Below are positions 18,970 to 27,481 of a DNA stretch of 64,000 nucleotides, in pieces. Source of the stretch: Mycolicibacterium alvei. GTDB lineage: Bacteria; Actinomycetota; Actinomycetes; Mycobacteriales; Mycobacteriaceae. How positions within the stretch are numbered: position 1 is the first letter of the stretch; every line of letters starts with the position of its first letter. The notes under the pieces were generated by a model. That model was not told the DNA's origin, made no database searches, and saw nothing but the letters and a program-made list of their open reading frames with translations. Location of the stretch: NCBI RefSeq assembly GCF_010727325.1, contig NZ_AP022565.1, forward strand, positions 1,674,001 to 1,738,000. Direction: 5' to 3'. The translations under genes and the position numbers were made by a program.

Positions 18970-19007
18970 GGGTTTAAACCTTTGCACCCATGACGCGCCA
19001 CTTCAAA

Positions 19008-19025
19008 ACTTGACATGCGTCAAGT
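19008..19025. promoter_or_regulatory. 18-bp palindromic operator in the TetR-SDR / cyp136 divergon
   Basis: ACTTGACATGCGTCAAGT has perfect 7-bp arms and a 4-bp centre. It lies in the 128-bp gap between the TetR (18969) and cyp136 (19098). Its left arm includes TTGAC, which could also be a -35 element towards cyp136. Binding by the adjacent TetR is the simplest assignment. Confidence 0.7.
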
Positions 19026-19097
19026 CTGACAGTCAGGATGGCCTCACGTGGTGACATCGACCACACTTCGTCGGACTTTGTTGGTCAGGAGCGGCCC

Positions 19098-20579
19098 ATG
19101 GCAACCATCAGCACCCCGCACTACCTGCTCGATCAGGCCAGGCGTCGGTTCACCCCGACGCCCAACACGCTGCCTGGCATGGGGCTCTTGGAGAAGCGAC
19201 TCAAGGCCAAGCAGTGGGACCAGTTCGTGCTGGCCGACCCGCCGGCCGGCAGCGGCCTCAAGCCGGTCCTTGGCGATTCCGGACTGCCGATCATCGGCCA
19301 CATGATCGAGATCTTCCGCGGTGGCCCCGAGTTCGTCCTGGAGCAGTACCGCAAGCACGGCCCGGTCTATTACGCTCAGACCCCGGCGTTGTCCTCGGTG
19401 ATGGCACTCGGACCCGATGCCACCCAGGCGGTGTTCTCCAACCGCAACAAGGAGTACTCGCAGCGGGCCTGGGATCCGGTGATCGGACCCTTCTTCGAGG
19501 GTGGTCTGATGCTGCTCGACGGCGAGGAGCACATGTTCCACCGCCGGATCATGCAGGACGCCTTCACCCGCAGCCGGCTCACCGGCTACGTACCGCACAT
19601 CGACTCCGTCGCCAAGGCCGTGATCGCCAACGACTGGGTACCCAACGACGCCAGGTTCCTGTTCCACCCGGCGATGAAAGAGCTCACCCTCGACATCGCC
19701 TCCGAGGTGTTCATGGGTGTGCCCGCAGGAACCGACCGCAAGCTGGTGACGACGGTCAACGAGGCCTTCAGCACCACCACCCGGGCCGGCAACGCGATCG
19801 TCCGCAAACCGGTGCCGCCGCTGTCCTGGTGGCGCGGCATCCAGAAACGCAAAACGCTGAACGACTACTTCTCCACCCGGATCGCCGAGAAGCGACGCGC
19901 CGAGAGCACCGACATGTTCAGCGTGCTGTGTCACGCCACCGACGAGGACGGCCAGAGCTTCACCGACGAGCAGATCGTCGCCCACATGATCTTCCTGATG
20001 ATGGCCGCGCACGACACCTCGACGTCGACGATGACGACGATGGCCTATCACCTGGCGGCCAACCCGCAGTGGCAGGACCGGCTGCGTGAGGAGTCGGAGC
20101 GCATCGGCGCCGGCCCGCTGGACATCGACGCACTGGAGAAGCTGGAAACCTATGACCTGGTGATCAACGAGTCGCTGCGGATGCAGACGCCGCTGCCGTT
20201 CAACTTCCGCCGGGCGGTACGCGACACCGATCTGCTGGGCTTCTACATCCCGGCCGGCACCGACGTGGTGACCTGGCCGTCGATCAACCACATGCTGCCG
20301 GAGCTGTGGACCGATCCGCAGACCTTCGACCCGATGCGGTTCGCCGAGCCCCGCAACGAGCACAAGAAGCACCGCTACGCGTTCGCCCCGTTCGGCGGCG
20401 GCGCGCACAAGTGCATCGGCATGGTGTTCGGTCAGCTGGAGATCAAGACCGTGATGCACCGGCTGCTCAGCCGCTACCGGCTCGAGCTTGTTCATCCCGG
20501 CTATCGGCCGCGCTATGACTACGGCGGCATGCCGGTGCCGATCGACGGCATGCCGATCGTGCTGCGACCGCTGCACTGA
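19098..20579 (+). CDS. cyp136: Cytochrome P450 CYP136
   Basis: This P450 of 493 aa matches M. tuberculosis Cyp136 (Rv3059, 492 aa) in size and position. The I-helix oxygen-activation motif reads MMAAHDTSTST, the ExxR is NESLRMQ, and the heme loop is FGGGAHKCIG. The ATG at 19098 is preceded by CAGGAG. The long N-terminus and CYP51-like features suggest a sterol- or lipid-type substrate, but none is known. Control is likely by the divergent TetR through the 18-bp palindrome. Confidence 0.93.
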   Translation: MATISTPHYLLDQARRRFTPTPNTLPGMGLLEKRLKAKQWDQFVLADPPAGSGLKPVLGDSGLPIIGHMIEIFRGGPEFVLEQYRKHGPVYYAQTPALSSVMALGPDATQAVFSNRNKEYSQRAWDPVIGPFFEGGLMLLDGEEHMFHRRIMQDAFTRSRLTGYVPHIDSVAKAVIANDWVPNDARFLFHPAMKELTLDIASEVFMGVPAGTDRKLVTTVNEAFSTTTRAGNAIVRKPVPPLSWWRGIQKRKTLNDYFSTRIAEKRRAESTDMFSVLCHATDEDGQSFTDEQIVAHMIFLMMAAHDTSTSTMTTMAYHLAANPQWQDRLREESERIGAGPLDIDALEKLETYDLVINESLRMQTPLPFNFRRAVRDTDLLGFYIPAGTDVVTWPSINHMLPELWTDPQTFDPMRFAEPRNEHKKHRYAFAPFGGGAHKCIGMVFGQLEIKTVMHRLLSRYRLELVHPGYRPRYDYGGMPVPIDGMPIVLRPLH

Positions 20580-20605
20580 CGCATTCGATGGCCGGTTGGG
20601 CGCTG

Positions 20606-21100
20606 TCAGGCCGCCATCAGCCGATTGGCGCAGGCAATCACCGCGGACAGTGCCGACTGCACCGGGTCGTCGGCCAGACCCATGGCCCACTGGCTGTGCA
20701 GTCCGTCGCAGCCCTCGATGAACGTCGCGGTCCGGCCACCGGTGGGCAACTGGTGAAAGGACCTGGTCTCGACGGTGATGCCACGCGCGTAGAGCATCTC
20801 GGTCAGTGCAGCGATGGGTCCGCTCGCGGCCGCGGTCGAGGTGCTGATGGTGTCACCCAGGGCCAATGTGGCCTGGTAGTGGCGAGCCTGCGGACCCAGC
20901 CGGCCGGCTGAACGCCCGGTATCGGTGCAGGTCCACTGGCCCAGTTTCAATGCACCCGGGCCGGCTGCGTACTCGTCCAGGAATTGGTCCCAGGATGCCG
21001 ACTCGCCGGCTTCGCGCAGGCCACGCGGCAGCGGGTTGGAGAAATGGGCGGCGAACGACGGCGGTGTGGCCGATTGCGGTGCCGATGTGCTGAGTTGCAT
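20606..21100 (-). CDS. Stand-alone 2-isopropylmalate synthase (LeuA-type) regulatory domain protein, 164 aa
   Basis: The C-terminal 110 residues follow the allosteric (leucine-sensing) dimerisation domain of alpha-isopropylmalate synthase: an LGDTISTSTAAASGPIAALTEML strand-helix unit, then GITVETRSFHQ and a final helix with SALSAVIACANRL. The catalytic TIM barrel is absent. It could bind leucine or modulate LeuA, but this is inference. I chose ATG 21100. The 190-bp leader contains a possible 13-codon peptide and a hairpin, so attenuation-like control is possible. Confidence 0.72.
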   Translation of the reverse strand: MQLSTSAPQSATPPSFAAHFSNPLPRGLREAGESASWDQFLDEYAAGPGALKLGQWTCTDTGRSAGRLGPQARHYQATLALGDTISTSTAAASGPIAALTEMLYARGITVETRSFHQLPTGGRTATFIEGCDGLHSQWAMGLADDPVQSALSAVIACANRLMAA

Positions 21101-21154
21101 GTGCCGGTCTTCTCTGACTAGAGGAAGTGACCGACGAAGTAGCGAACGACCCAC

Positions 21155-21184
21155 AGCGGGGGGTCGGTCTGATCAGACCCCGCT
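21155..21184 (-). promoter_or_regulatory. Hairpin overlapping the leader peptide stop (attenuator candidate)
   Basis: GGTCTGATCAGACC (21166-21179) is a perfect palindrome, flanked by AGCGG and CCGCT, which extend the stem after a bulge on one side. It sits between the putative leader peptide and the LeuA-domain gene start at 21100. It has no U-run, so control at translation or through Rho is as likely as intrinsic termination. Confidence 0.4.
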
Positions 21185-21214
21185 GCGGGTTGCTACTACG
21201 AGTCGCCTTGGCAC
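21173..21214 (-). CDS. Possible leader peptide upstream of the LeuA-domain gene
   Basis: A GTG-started reading frame would encode MPRRLVVATRSGV and stop 72 bp before the LeuA-domain gene. The peptide contains Leu-Val-Val and a final Val, the kind of branched-chain codons used in amino-acid attenuators. No clear ribosome-binding site is visible. The stop codon lies inside the hairpin at 21155-21184. This is a hypothesis. Confidence 0.35.
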   Translation of the reverse strand: MPRRLVVATRSGV

Positions 21215-21290
21215 GTTGGCGATGCTAGACCCAGCCGGGTCGGTCACGCAAACATTTTTGACTCCGTAATCTCGGCAGAGTGGGAACGGC

Positions 21291-22052
21291 ATGAGCGTCG
21301 GCGAGGTCGCCCTGCTCGTCCTGGCCGGGATTGCCGGCGGACTGACCGGCAGCATCGCCGGCCTCGCCTCGGTGGCCACCTACCCCGCACTGCTGCTGAT
21401 CGGATTGCCCCCGGTCACCGCGAACGTGACCAACACCGTGGCTCTGGTGTTCAACGGCGTCGGATCGGTGCTGGGGTCTCGGCCCGAGCTGGCCGGGCAG
21501 CGCGAGTGGATCAAACGGATCATCCCGATCGCGGTGGCCGGTGGGGCGGTCGGCGCGGCCCTACTGCTGTGCACCCCGGCCGAGGGTTTCGAGCGGGTGG
21601 TCCCGGCTCTCCTGGCGTTCGCGTCGGTGGCGATTCTGCTGCCGCGCGGCCGCGGACGGGAGACCCGGGTGGCCAACCATCGAGAACATCGGATCAAGGT
21701 CACCATGGAGGCCGCGGCCATCTTTCTGATCACCGTCTATGGCGGCTATTTCGGTGCCGCCGCCGGGGTGCTGCTGCTGGCACTGCTGTTGCGGACCGGC
21801 GGCGCGACACTCGCGCATGCCAACGCCGCCAAGAACGTGATCCTCGGCGTCGCCAACGCGGTGGCGGCGCTGGCGTTCATCGTGGTGGCCCCGGTGTATT
21901 GGCCGGCCGTCATCCCGTTGGGTGCGGGGTGTCTGATCGGCTCCCGCCTGGGCCCGGTGATCGTGCGGCACGCACCGGCTGCGCCACTGCGGTTCCTGAT
22001 CGGTGCGGCCGGCGTGGCCCTTGCCGTCAAGCTGGGGCTCGACACGTACTGA
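21291..22052 (+). CDS. TauE/SafE family membrane transporter (sulfite exporter-like), 253 aa
   Basis: This integral membrane protein has about seven hydrophobic segments. The N-terminal half has the repeat typical of TauE/SafE (GGLTGSIAGLASVATYPALL...PPVTANVTN) and the C-terminal half its counterpart (GGYFGAAAGVLLL...ANAAKNVILGVAN). Family members export sulfite, sulfoacetate or similar anions; the substrate here is unknown. It is divergent from the LeuA-domain gene and convergent with a phosphotransferase gene. Confidence 0.88.
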   Translation: MSVGEVALLVLAGIAGGLTGSIAGLASVATYPALLLIGLPPVTANVTNTVALVFNGVGSVLGSRPELAGQREWIKRIIPIAVAGGAVGAALLLCTPAEGFERVVPALLAFASVAILLPRGRGRETRVANHREHRIKVTMEAAAIFLITVYGGYFGAAAGVLLLALLLRTGGATLAHANAAKNVILGVANAVAALAFIVVAPVYWPAVIPLGAGCLIGSRLGPVIVRHAPAAPLRFLIGAAGVALAVKLGLDTY

Positions 22053-22070
22053 TCCCCAGCGCGAAGCAAC

Positions 22071-23135
22071 TCAGCCGAACGGGTTGTCGCCCTTGGTGAC
22101 CCGCGTTCCCAGCCCAAGGAGATTCTCCGCCGAGGCGTGCAGTTGCTCGCCGGCGTCGCGGCTGGCCCGCCCGGCCAGGTAACGCGACCAGGTGCCCTCG
22201 ATGACGATGCCGAGTTTGAAACAGGCCAGCGCCACATACCAATCCAGCCGATCTGTCTGGCGGCCTCCGGCGGCGCGGTACGCCTCGATGAGTTCACTGC
22301 GGTGGGCGAGTCCGCCGAGCGCCGCAAGCGCCGACCCCGCGTTGATCGGATTGGGATCGTCGGGCCAGCACACCAGCATCCACCCGAGATCGAGCAGTGG
22401 ATCTCCGATCGTGCACATCTCCCAGTCGATGAACGCCGCCAGTTCGGGGGTGTCGCGGCGCAGCAGGACGTTGTTGAGGTGTGCGTCGCCGTGCATGATG
22501 CCAGGTTCGGTGTCGGCCGGTCGGTTGTCCTCCAGCCACTGCGCCAACTCCCCCACCCCCGTCAACGCCTCGGGCGAATACTGCTCGTGGCGGTAGCTGT
22601 CGAGCAGACCGAGGAACTGTGGAACTTGCCGGGCCAGAAAGGAACCCGGCCGGCGGATGGCGGCGAGTTCACTGTTCTCCCAGGCGACATTGCCCAGCTC
22701 CGCCAGACTGGCGGCGTAGGACAACCCGACCCGGTAGCGCAGGTCGGCGTCGTCGCGGTAGGCCTCGCTAACCTCGGTACCGGGGTTGAACCCGTCGACC
22801 TCTTCCATCAGGTAGAACACCACGCCGATCACGTCGAGATCGGTGCAGGCAGCGATGAACCCCGGATGCGGCACGGCCGAACCCGCCAAGGTGCGCAGCA
22901 CCGCGATCTCCCGCAACATGGTCTTGTCACTGGTCGGTCGTGGGTGTAAAGGCGGACGCCGCAGTACCATTCGGCGACCGTCGACGCTCATACCCACGAC
23001 GATGTTCTGGGTCCCGCCGGTCAGCGGTGCCACGTCGGTCAGGGTCGTTCCGATCCGCGCATCCTGCAACCACCGCTGAATGGCGTTCTGATCGGTGACA
23101 CTGAGTGTCGGCAATTCCTGAACGTCGTCGGGCAT
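22071..23135 (-). CDS. Aminoglycoside phosphotransferase (APH)-fold kinase-like protein, 354 aa
   Basis: The protein kinase-like fold is recognised by the catalytic loop MHGDAHLNNVLL (HGDxHxxN) and the metal-binding segment FIDWEMCTIGDPLLDLGW. The N-terminal SVDGRRMVLRRPP strand holds the ATP-binding region. Such mycobacterial proteins often sit beside acyl-CoA dehydrogenases and resemble the N-terminal domain of ACAD10; they are not antibiotic-resistance enzymes as far as is known. ATG 23135 was chosen as the start nearest the conserved domain. It is 29 bp downstream of the methyltransferase gene. Confidence 0.85.
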   Translation of the reverse strand: MPDDVQELPTLSVTDQNAIQRWLQDARIGTTLTDVAPLTGGTQNIVVGMSVDGRRMVLRRPPLHPRPTSDKTMLREIAVLRTLAGSAVPHPGFIAACTDLDVIGVVFYLMEEVDGFNPGTEVSEAYRDDADLRYRVGLSYAASLAELGNVAWENSELAAIRRPGSFLARQVPQFLGLLDSYRHEQYSPEALTGVGELAQWLEDNRPADTEPGIMHGDAHLNNVLLRRDTPELAAFIDWEMCTIGDPLLDLGWMLVCWPDDPNPINAGSALAALGGLAHRSELIEAYRAAGGRQTDRLDWYVALACFKLGIVIEGTWSRYLAGRASRDAGEQLHASAENLLGLGTRVTKGDNPFG

Positions 23136-23164
23136 GCAGTCATGGTGCCAGCTGCCCAGTCCGC

Positions 23165-23980
23165 TCAGTGCGTGTTCGCCACCGTCAGCAGGTATTCCCA
23201 CGGCATCGTGGAACCGGTGAGGAACTTGTCGCCGAGCGCGGCGATCTCCGCGTCCAGGGCCGCAACCCGATCGGCGTCGGCGGCGATGGCCCGGTAGGCC
23301 GAGATCGTCGGACCGTAGTCGGCCTTGAAATGGTCACGGAATGCTGCGCCATCGGGGTAGGCGGTGACGTCCAGTTCCCGCCGCTCACAGGTCAACTCGC
23401 CGATCCGGTCGCCAAGGAGACCCCGCAGGTAGTCCTCGTCTCCCCACCTCGGCGGCGGGGACACCCCGGGTGGCGGTGCGGGCACGTACGGCTTCATGGT
23501 GGCGAACAACTGGCCGATGAATCCTTCTGGTGTCCAGGAGATCAGACCGATCCGCCCGCCCGGGCGGGTCACTCGCACAAGTTCATCAGCGGCCTGCTGG
23601 TGGTGCGGGGCGAACATCACCCCGATGCAGGACAGCGCGGCGTCGAACGAGTTGTCGGCATAGGGTAACGCTTCGGCGTTGGCCTCGGCCCAGTCGATCG
23701 TGACTCCGGCGTCAGCACTGAGCCGACGTCCCTCTTGGACCAGTTCCGGGCACAAGTCGCTGGCGGTCACCCGCGCGCCCGTCGCGGCGGCCGGAATGGC
23801 CACGTTGCCGGTGCCGGCCGCGACGTCGAGTACGCGGTCACCGGGCCCGATACCGCTGGCCTCGACCAGGACGGGCCCCAAGGGACGCACGATGGTCGCG
23901 GCGATCGCCGCGTAGTCACCCAGCGCCCACAGTGCCCGGTGTTTGGCCTCAAGCTCGATGTCGGTGGTCGTGACGTTCAT
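23165..23980 (-). CDS. Class I SAM-dependent methyltransferase, 271 aa
   Basis: The Rossmann-like methyltransferase has motif I VLDVAAGTGNVAIPAA, an acidic ASDL after strand 2, and the post-II segment ALPYADNSFDAALS typical of the UbiE/type 11 group. The ATG at 23980 has an AGAGGAG site. It is divergent from the HxlR regulator, with an inverted repeat in the gap, so it is probably controlled by it. The substrate is unknown. Confidence 0.9.
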   Translation of the reverse strand: MNVTTTDIELEAKHRALWALGDYAAIAATIVRPLGPVLVEASGIGPGDRVLDVAAGTGNVAIPAAATGARVTASDLCPELVQEGRRLSADAGVTIDWAEANAEALPYADNSFDAALSCIGVMFAPHHQQAADELVRVTRPGGRIGLISWTPEGFIGQLFATMKPYVPAPPPGVSPPPRWGDEDYLRGLLGDRIGELTCERRELDVTAYPDGAAFRDHFKADYGPTISAYRAIAADADRVAALDAEIAALGDKFLTGSTMPWEYLLTVANTH

Positions 23981-24033
23981 GACGGACTCCTCTCGCGGAT
24001 TGGCTTCATCGTCATTCCCCGCGGTCGGCGATT

Positions 24034-24077
24034 CCAGTACCAGATCTGTAGCGGACCCGGTTCTGGATCTGTACTGG
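24034..24077. promoter_or_regulatory. Inverted repeat operator between the methyltransferase and HxlR genes
   Basis: CCAGTACCAGATC at the left and GATCTGTACTGG at the right form an inverted repeat with one bulge across about 19 bp. The core GTAC...GTAC spacing is the type of site bound by HxlR/YodB-family regulators. It lies in the 160-bp divergent gap. Confidence 0.55.
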
Positions 24078-24140
24078 CTTCCGGGCCCCGACAGCGGTGT
24101 ACTTAGAAGGCCGCGCACTTTCCGGGGAGGAAGACCGCCG

Positions 24141-24815
24141 ATGTCGACATATGGCCAGTTCTGTCCCGTGGCCAAGGCCATGGAATTGCTCGACGAACGC
24201 TGGACCTTGCTGGTGGTCCGGGAACTGCTGCGCGGCAGCGCGCACTTCAACGACCTACGCCGCGGTGTGCCGAAGATGTCGCCGGCCCTGCTGTCCAAGC
24301 GGCTCAGGTCGTTGGCCCGCGCCGGGGTGATCGAGCGTTCCGAGATCGACGGGCGGACAAGCTATTCCCTCACCGAGTGCGGTCAGGAACTCGCCGGCGT
24401 GGTCGACGCGCTCGGTTCGTGGGGGGTGCGGTGGATCGGTGAGCTGGGCGAGCAGGATCTCGATCCACACCTACTGATGTGGGATATGCGCCGCACCATT
24501 CCGATCACCAACTGGCCGCGTTCACGCACCACGGTCGCGTTCGTCCTCGACGGTGTCGCGCCGAAGGCCTCGAGGTGGTGGCTCACCGTGAGCGACGGGC
24601 AGGCCGATGTGTGCGATTTCGATCCCGGCTACGAACCGGCGGGGACCGTGCAGACCGACCTGCGCACGCTGGTCGAGATCTGGCGCGGCGATATCGGCTG
24701 GGCCCGGGCGGTGCTCGACGGCAGCGTCGCGCTGTCAGGATCTGCCGATGTCCGCCGTGCCATCCCGAAATGGCTGGGTCAGAGCACGGCGGCCGCGGTT
24801 CCCCGGCCGGCGTGA
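24141..24815 (+). CDS. HxlR family winged-helix regulator, 224 aa
   Basis: Residues 1-95 form the HxlR winged helix (FCPVAKAMELLDERWTLLVVRELL, then FNDLRRGVPKMSPALLSKRL). Cys8 lies at the N-terminal position where redox-sensing HxlR proteins such as HypR/YodB carry their reactive cysteine. The C-terminal 110 residues resemble an SCP2-like lipid-binding domain, a fusion known in actinobacterial HxlR proteins. The ATG at 24141 follows GGGGAGGAAG. Its likely target is the divergent methyltransferase. Confidence 0.9.
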   Translation: MSTYGQFCPVAKAMELLDERWTLLVVRELLRGSAHFNDLRRGVPKMSPALLSKRLRSLARAGVIERSEIDGRTSYSLTECGQELAGVVDALGSWGVRWIGELGEQDLDPHLLMWDMRRTIPITNWPRSRTTVAFVLDGVAPKASRWWLTVSDGQADVCDFDPGYEPAGTVQTDLRTLVEIWRGDIGWARAVLDGSVALSGSADVRRAIPKWLGQSTAAAVPRPA

Positions 24816-24857
24816 CCGTTGACGCGAGGCGCGCCCCCGATCACGCCGGAACTCAGA

Positions 24858-25625
24858 CTACTTGGGAGCGAAGCGCTGGCCGGCGTCCAGACGCAGGCAC
24901 TGGCCGTTGAGCATCGGGTTCTCCGCGATCGCCACGGCGAGCTTGGCGTACTCCTCGGGCTTGCCCAGACGCTTGGGGAACGCGGCATCCTTGGTCAGCA
25001 CCGAGGCGAACTCGTCCGGAATGCCCTCGGTCAGGCCGGTGGCGAACAGGCTCGGGGCGATGGCCAGGACCCGGATGCCCAGGCTGCCCAGGTCGCGCGC
25101 CATGGTCAGGCACATTCCGGCGATGGCAGCCTTGGACGCGGTGTAGGCGACCTGGCCGATCTGGCCCTCGAACGCCGCGATGGAGGCGGTGTTGATGATG
25201 ACGCCGCGCTCTTCGGCCTCTTCGTCGACGGGCTCGTTCTTGCTCATGTGCCAGGCCGCGAGCCTGCTGATGTTGAACGTGCCGATCAGGTTGAGGTCGA
25301 TGGTGGAGCGGAACGAGTCCAGGCTGTGCGGGCCGTCCTTCTTGATGGTGCGCTCACCGATGCCGCCACCCGCGGTGGTCACGATGATGTGCAGGCCACC
25401 CAGCGCCTTGACGGCCTCTTCCAGCACCTTTTCGGTGCCGTCGAAGTCGGTGACGTCGACGGCGAAGAACGAGCCGCCGATCGCGTCGGCCACTTCCTGG
25501 CCCTTGGACTGCGGTCGATCCAGCACGACCACGCTGGCGCCGCGCTTGGCCAGTGCCTCAGCAGTAGCGCGGCCGAACCCCGACGCGCCGCCGACGACGA
25601 TAGCCTTCTTGCCTTCGATCTCCAT
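24858..25625 (-). CDS. SDR, type II 3-hydroxyacyl-CoA dehydrogenase-like, 255 aa
   Basis: This SDR resembles human HSD10-type 3-hydroxyacyl-CoA dehydrogenases: VGGASGFGRATAEAL nucleotide motif, NTASIAAFEGQIGQVAYTASK catalytic region, and the PSLFATGLTEGIPDE segment. It probably oxidises a 3-hydroxyacyl-CoA with NAD. It is a single gene convergent with the HxlR gene and 218 bp from ligB. No operon partner is in view. Confidence 0.9.
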   Translation of the reverse strand: MEIEGKKAIVVGGASGFGRATAEALAKRGASVVVLDRPQSKGQEVADAIGGSFFAVDVTDFDGTEKVLEEAVKALGGLHIIVTTAGGGIGERTIKKDGPHSLDSFRSTIDLNLIGTFNISRLAAWHMSKNEPVDEEAEERGVIINTASIAAFEGQIGQVAYTASKAAIAGMCLTMARDLGSLGIRVLAIAPSLFATGLTEGIPDEFASVLTKDAAFPKRLGKPEEYAKLAVAIAENPMLNGQCLRLDAGQRFAPK

Positions 25626-25843
25626 CTAGCTCCCTTTCCAAAAATGACCGGAATCGTAAAGCAACCTATCCCATCAACCCTTCCCGTAAGCCTTTCGGGT
25701 TCCCCCTTCCGGTCCCCCTGCACCGCGAGCGCGCGCGGCTGTCTCCCGACACGCCGCATTTCGTCCACAATCAGCGCACGCCCGCCGCTGATGAGCGTGC
25801 ACAAACACCGGAGGATGTCTGAGCCCAGTGGCACGCTGAGGCC

Positions 25844-27367
25844 GTGTTGCTCGCCGACATCGCTGCCGCATCCGCCGACATCGCGGGATCCTCGGGGCGG
25901 CTGGCCAAGATCACCCGCATCGCGACCGTGCTGTCCGCCGCCGCTGCCGGGGGCGACGCCGGCACGGTAGTGGTCACCGTGGCGTGGTTGTCCGGGGACC
26001 TTCCCCAGCGCCAGATCGGTGTCGGCTGGGCCGCGTTGCGTTCGCTGCCGGCACCGGCGGAGGTCCCCACATTGACTGTCACCGGGGTCGATGCCGCATT
26101 CACCCGGATCAAGGGAATCGCAGGTAAGGGTTCGCAGTCGCTGCGCGCCGATTCGGTGCGCGACCTTTTCGGGGCAGCCACGGGTACCGAGCAGACTTTC
26201 CTGCGGCGGCTCCTGGGCGGCGAACTGCGTCAGGGCGCGCTGGCCGGGGTGATGGCCGACGCGGTATCCCGCGCATCGGGTATCCCGGCAGCCGACGTCC
26301 GGCGCGCGGCGATGCTCGCCGGCGATCTGCCCGCGGTGGCTGCCGCCGCGCTGACCGGCGGCCCCGACGCGCTCGCCGGATTCCAGCTGCAGGTCGGACG
26401 CCCGGTCGGGCCGATGCTCGCGCAGACCGCGACCGGCGTCTCCGACGCGCTCGAACGGCTCGGCGGCGCAGCGATTCTGGAGACCAAACTGGACGGCGCC
26501 CGCGTGCAGATCCACCGCAAGAGATCGGAGGTGTCGGTGTTCACCCGCAGCCTCGACGACGTCACCCACCGACTGCCCGAGGTGGTCGAGGCGACGCTGG
26601 CATTGCCGGCAACCGATCTGATCGCCGACGCCGAGGCCATCGCCCTGCGGCCCGATGGACGACCTCAGCCGTTTCAGGTCACCGCAGCCCGGTTCGGCCG
26701 CAAGACCGCCGACGATCTCGAACCGTTGTCGGTGTTCATCTTCGATCTACTGCACGTCGATGGGCGGGATCTGCTCGATCTGCCCACCGAAGAGCGACTG
26801 GCCGCGCTCGACGCGGTGGTCCCGCCGGACCGGCGCGTCGAGCGCATCGTCACCGCCGACGCCGCGGTCGCGCAGCAGTTCCTGGATCGCACCCTCGAGG
26901 CCGGTCACGAGGGCGTGATGGCGAAGTCCTCGACGGCACCGTATGAGGCCGGCCGCCGCGGATCCGGCTGGCTCAAGGTCAAGCCCGTACACACCCTGGA
27001 TCTGGTGGTGCTGGCGGTCGAGCGGGGGTCGGGCCGGCGCACCGGCAAGCTGTCCAACATCCATCTGGGCGCACGGGATCCGGACACCGGCGGATTCGTG
27101 ATGTTGGGCAAGACCTTCAAGGGTATGACCGACGCGATGCTGGTATGGCAGACCGAGCGCTTCCACGATCTGCAGGTCGAGGACGACGGCTGGGTGGTCA
27201 CCGTGCGACCCGAGCAGGTCGTCGAGATCGCCTTCGACGGGGTCCAACGGTCCAGCCGTTACCCGGGTGGTGTCGCGCTGCGCTTCGCGCGGGTTCTGCG
27301 CTATCGAGACGACAAGCTCCCGGCTGAGGCGGACACCATCGACACCGTGCGGGCATTCCTGACCTGA
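25844..27367 (+). CDS. ligB: ATP-dependent DNA ligase LigB
   Basis: The ligase of 507 aa has the same length as M. tuberculosis LigB (Rv3062). The adenylation lysine is K215 in ETKLDGAR (KxDG). Further ligase motifs follow: [27 protein letters not shown] and WLKVKP. The N-terminal helical domain and the C-terminal OB domain are present. The GTG at 25844 fits the family N-terminus. LigB seals DNA nicks; the main mycobacterial replicative ligase is the NAD-dependent LigA. Confidence 0.95.
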   Translation: MLLADIAAASADIAGSSGRLAKITRIATVLSAAAAGGDAGTVVVTVAWLSGDLPQRQIGVGWAALRSLPAPAEVPTLTVTGVDAAFTRIKGIAGKGSQSLRADSVRDLFGAATGTEQTFLRRLLGGELRQGALAGVMADAVSRASGIPAADVRRAAMLAGDLPAVAAAALTGGPDALAGFQLQVGRPVGPMLAQTATGVSDALERLGGAAILETKLDGARVQIHRKRSEVSVFTRSLDDVTHRLPEVVEATLALPATDLIADAEAIALRPDGRPQPFQVTAARFGRKTADDLEPLSVFIFDLLHVDGRDLLDLPTEERLAALDAVVPPDRRVERIVTADAAVAQQFLDRTLEAGHEGVMAKSSTAPYEAGRRGSGWLKVKPVHTLDLVVLAVERGSGRRTGKLSNIHLGARDPDTGGFVMLGKTFKGMTDAMLVWQTERFHDLQVEDDGWVVTVRPEQVVEIAFDGVQRSSRYPGGVALRFARVLRYRDDKLPAEADTIDTVRAFLT

Positions 27368-27481
27368 CGCGACCCCGCCGGCCTGGCTAGGGTGCGGAAA
27401 CCGGGATTCGATGCCGCGCGGTTTGGCGCGGTGAAAAGATCACACACGACGCGTACGACACTGGGCGAGCGAGGAGAGACC

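Noticed and set aside
18971..18980. GGTTTAAACC as an independent operator
   Set aside because: It overlaps the larger CATGGGT...ACCCATG repeat and the TetR start; it is too short to list separately.
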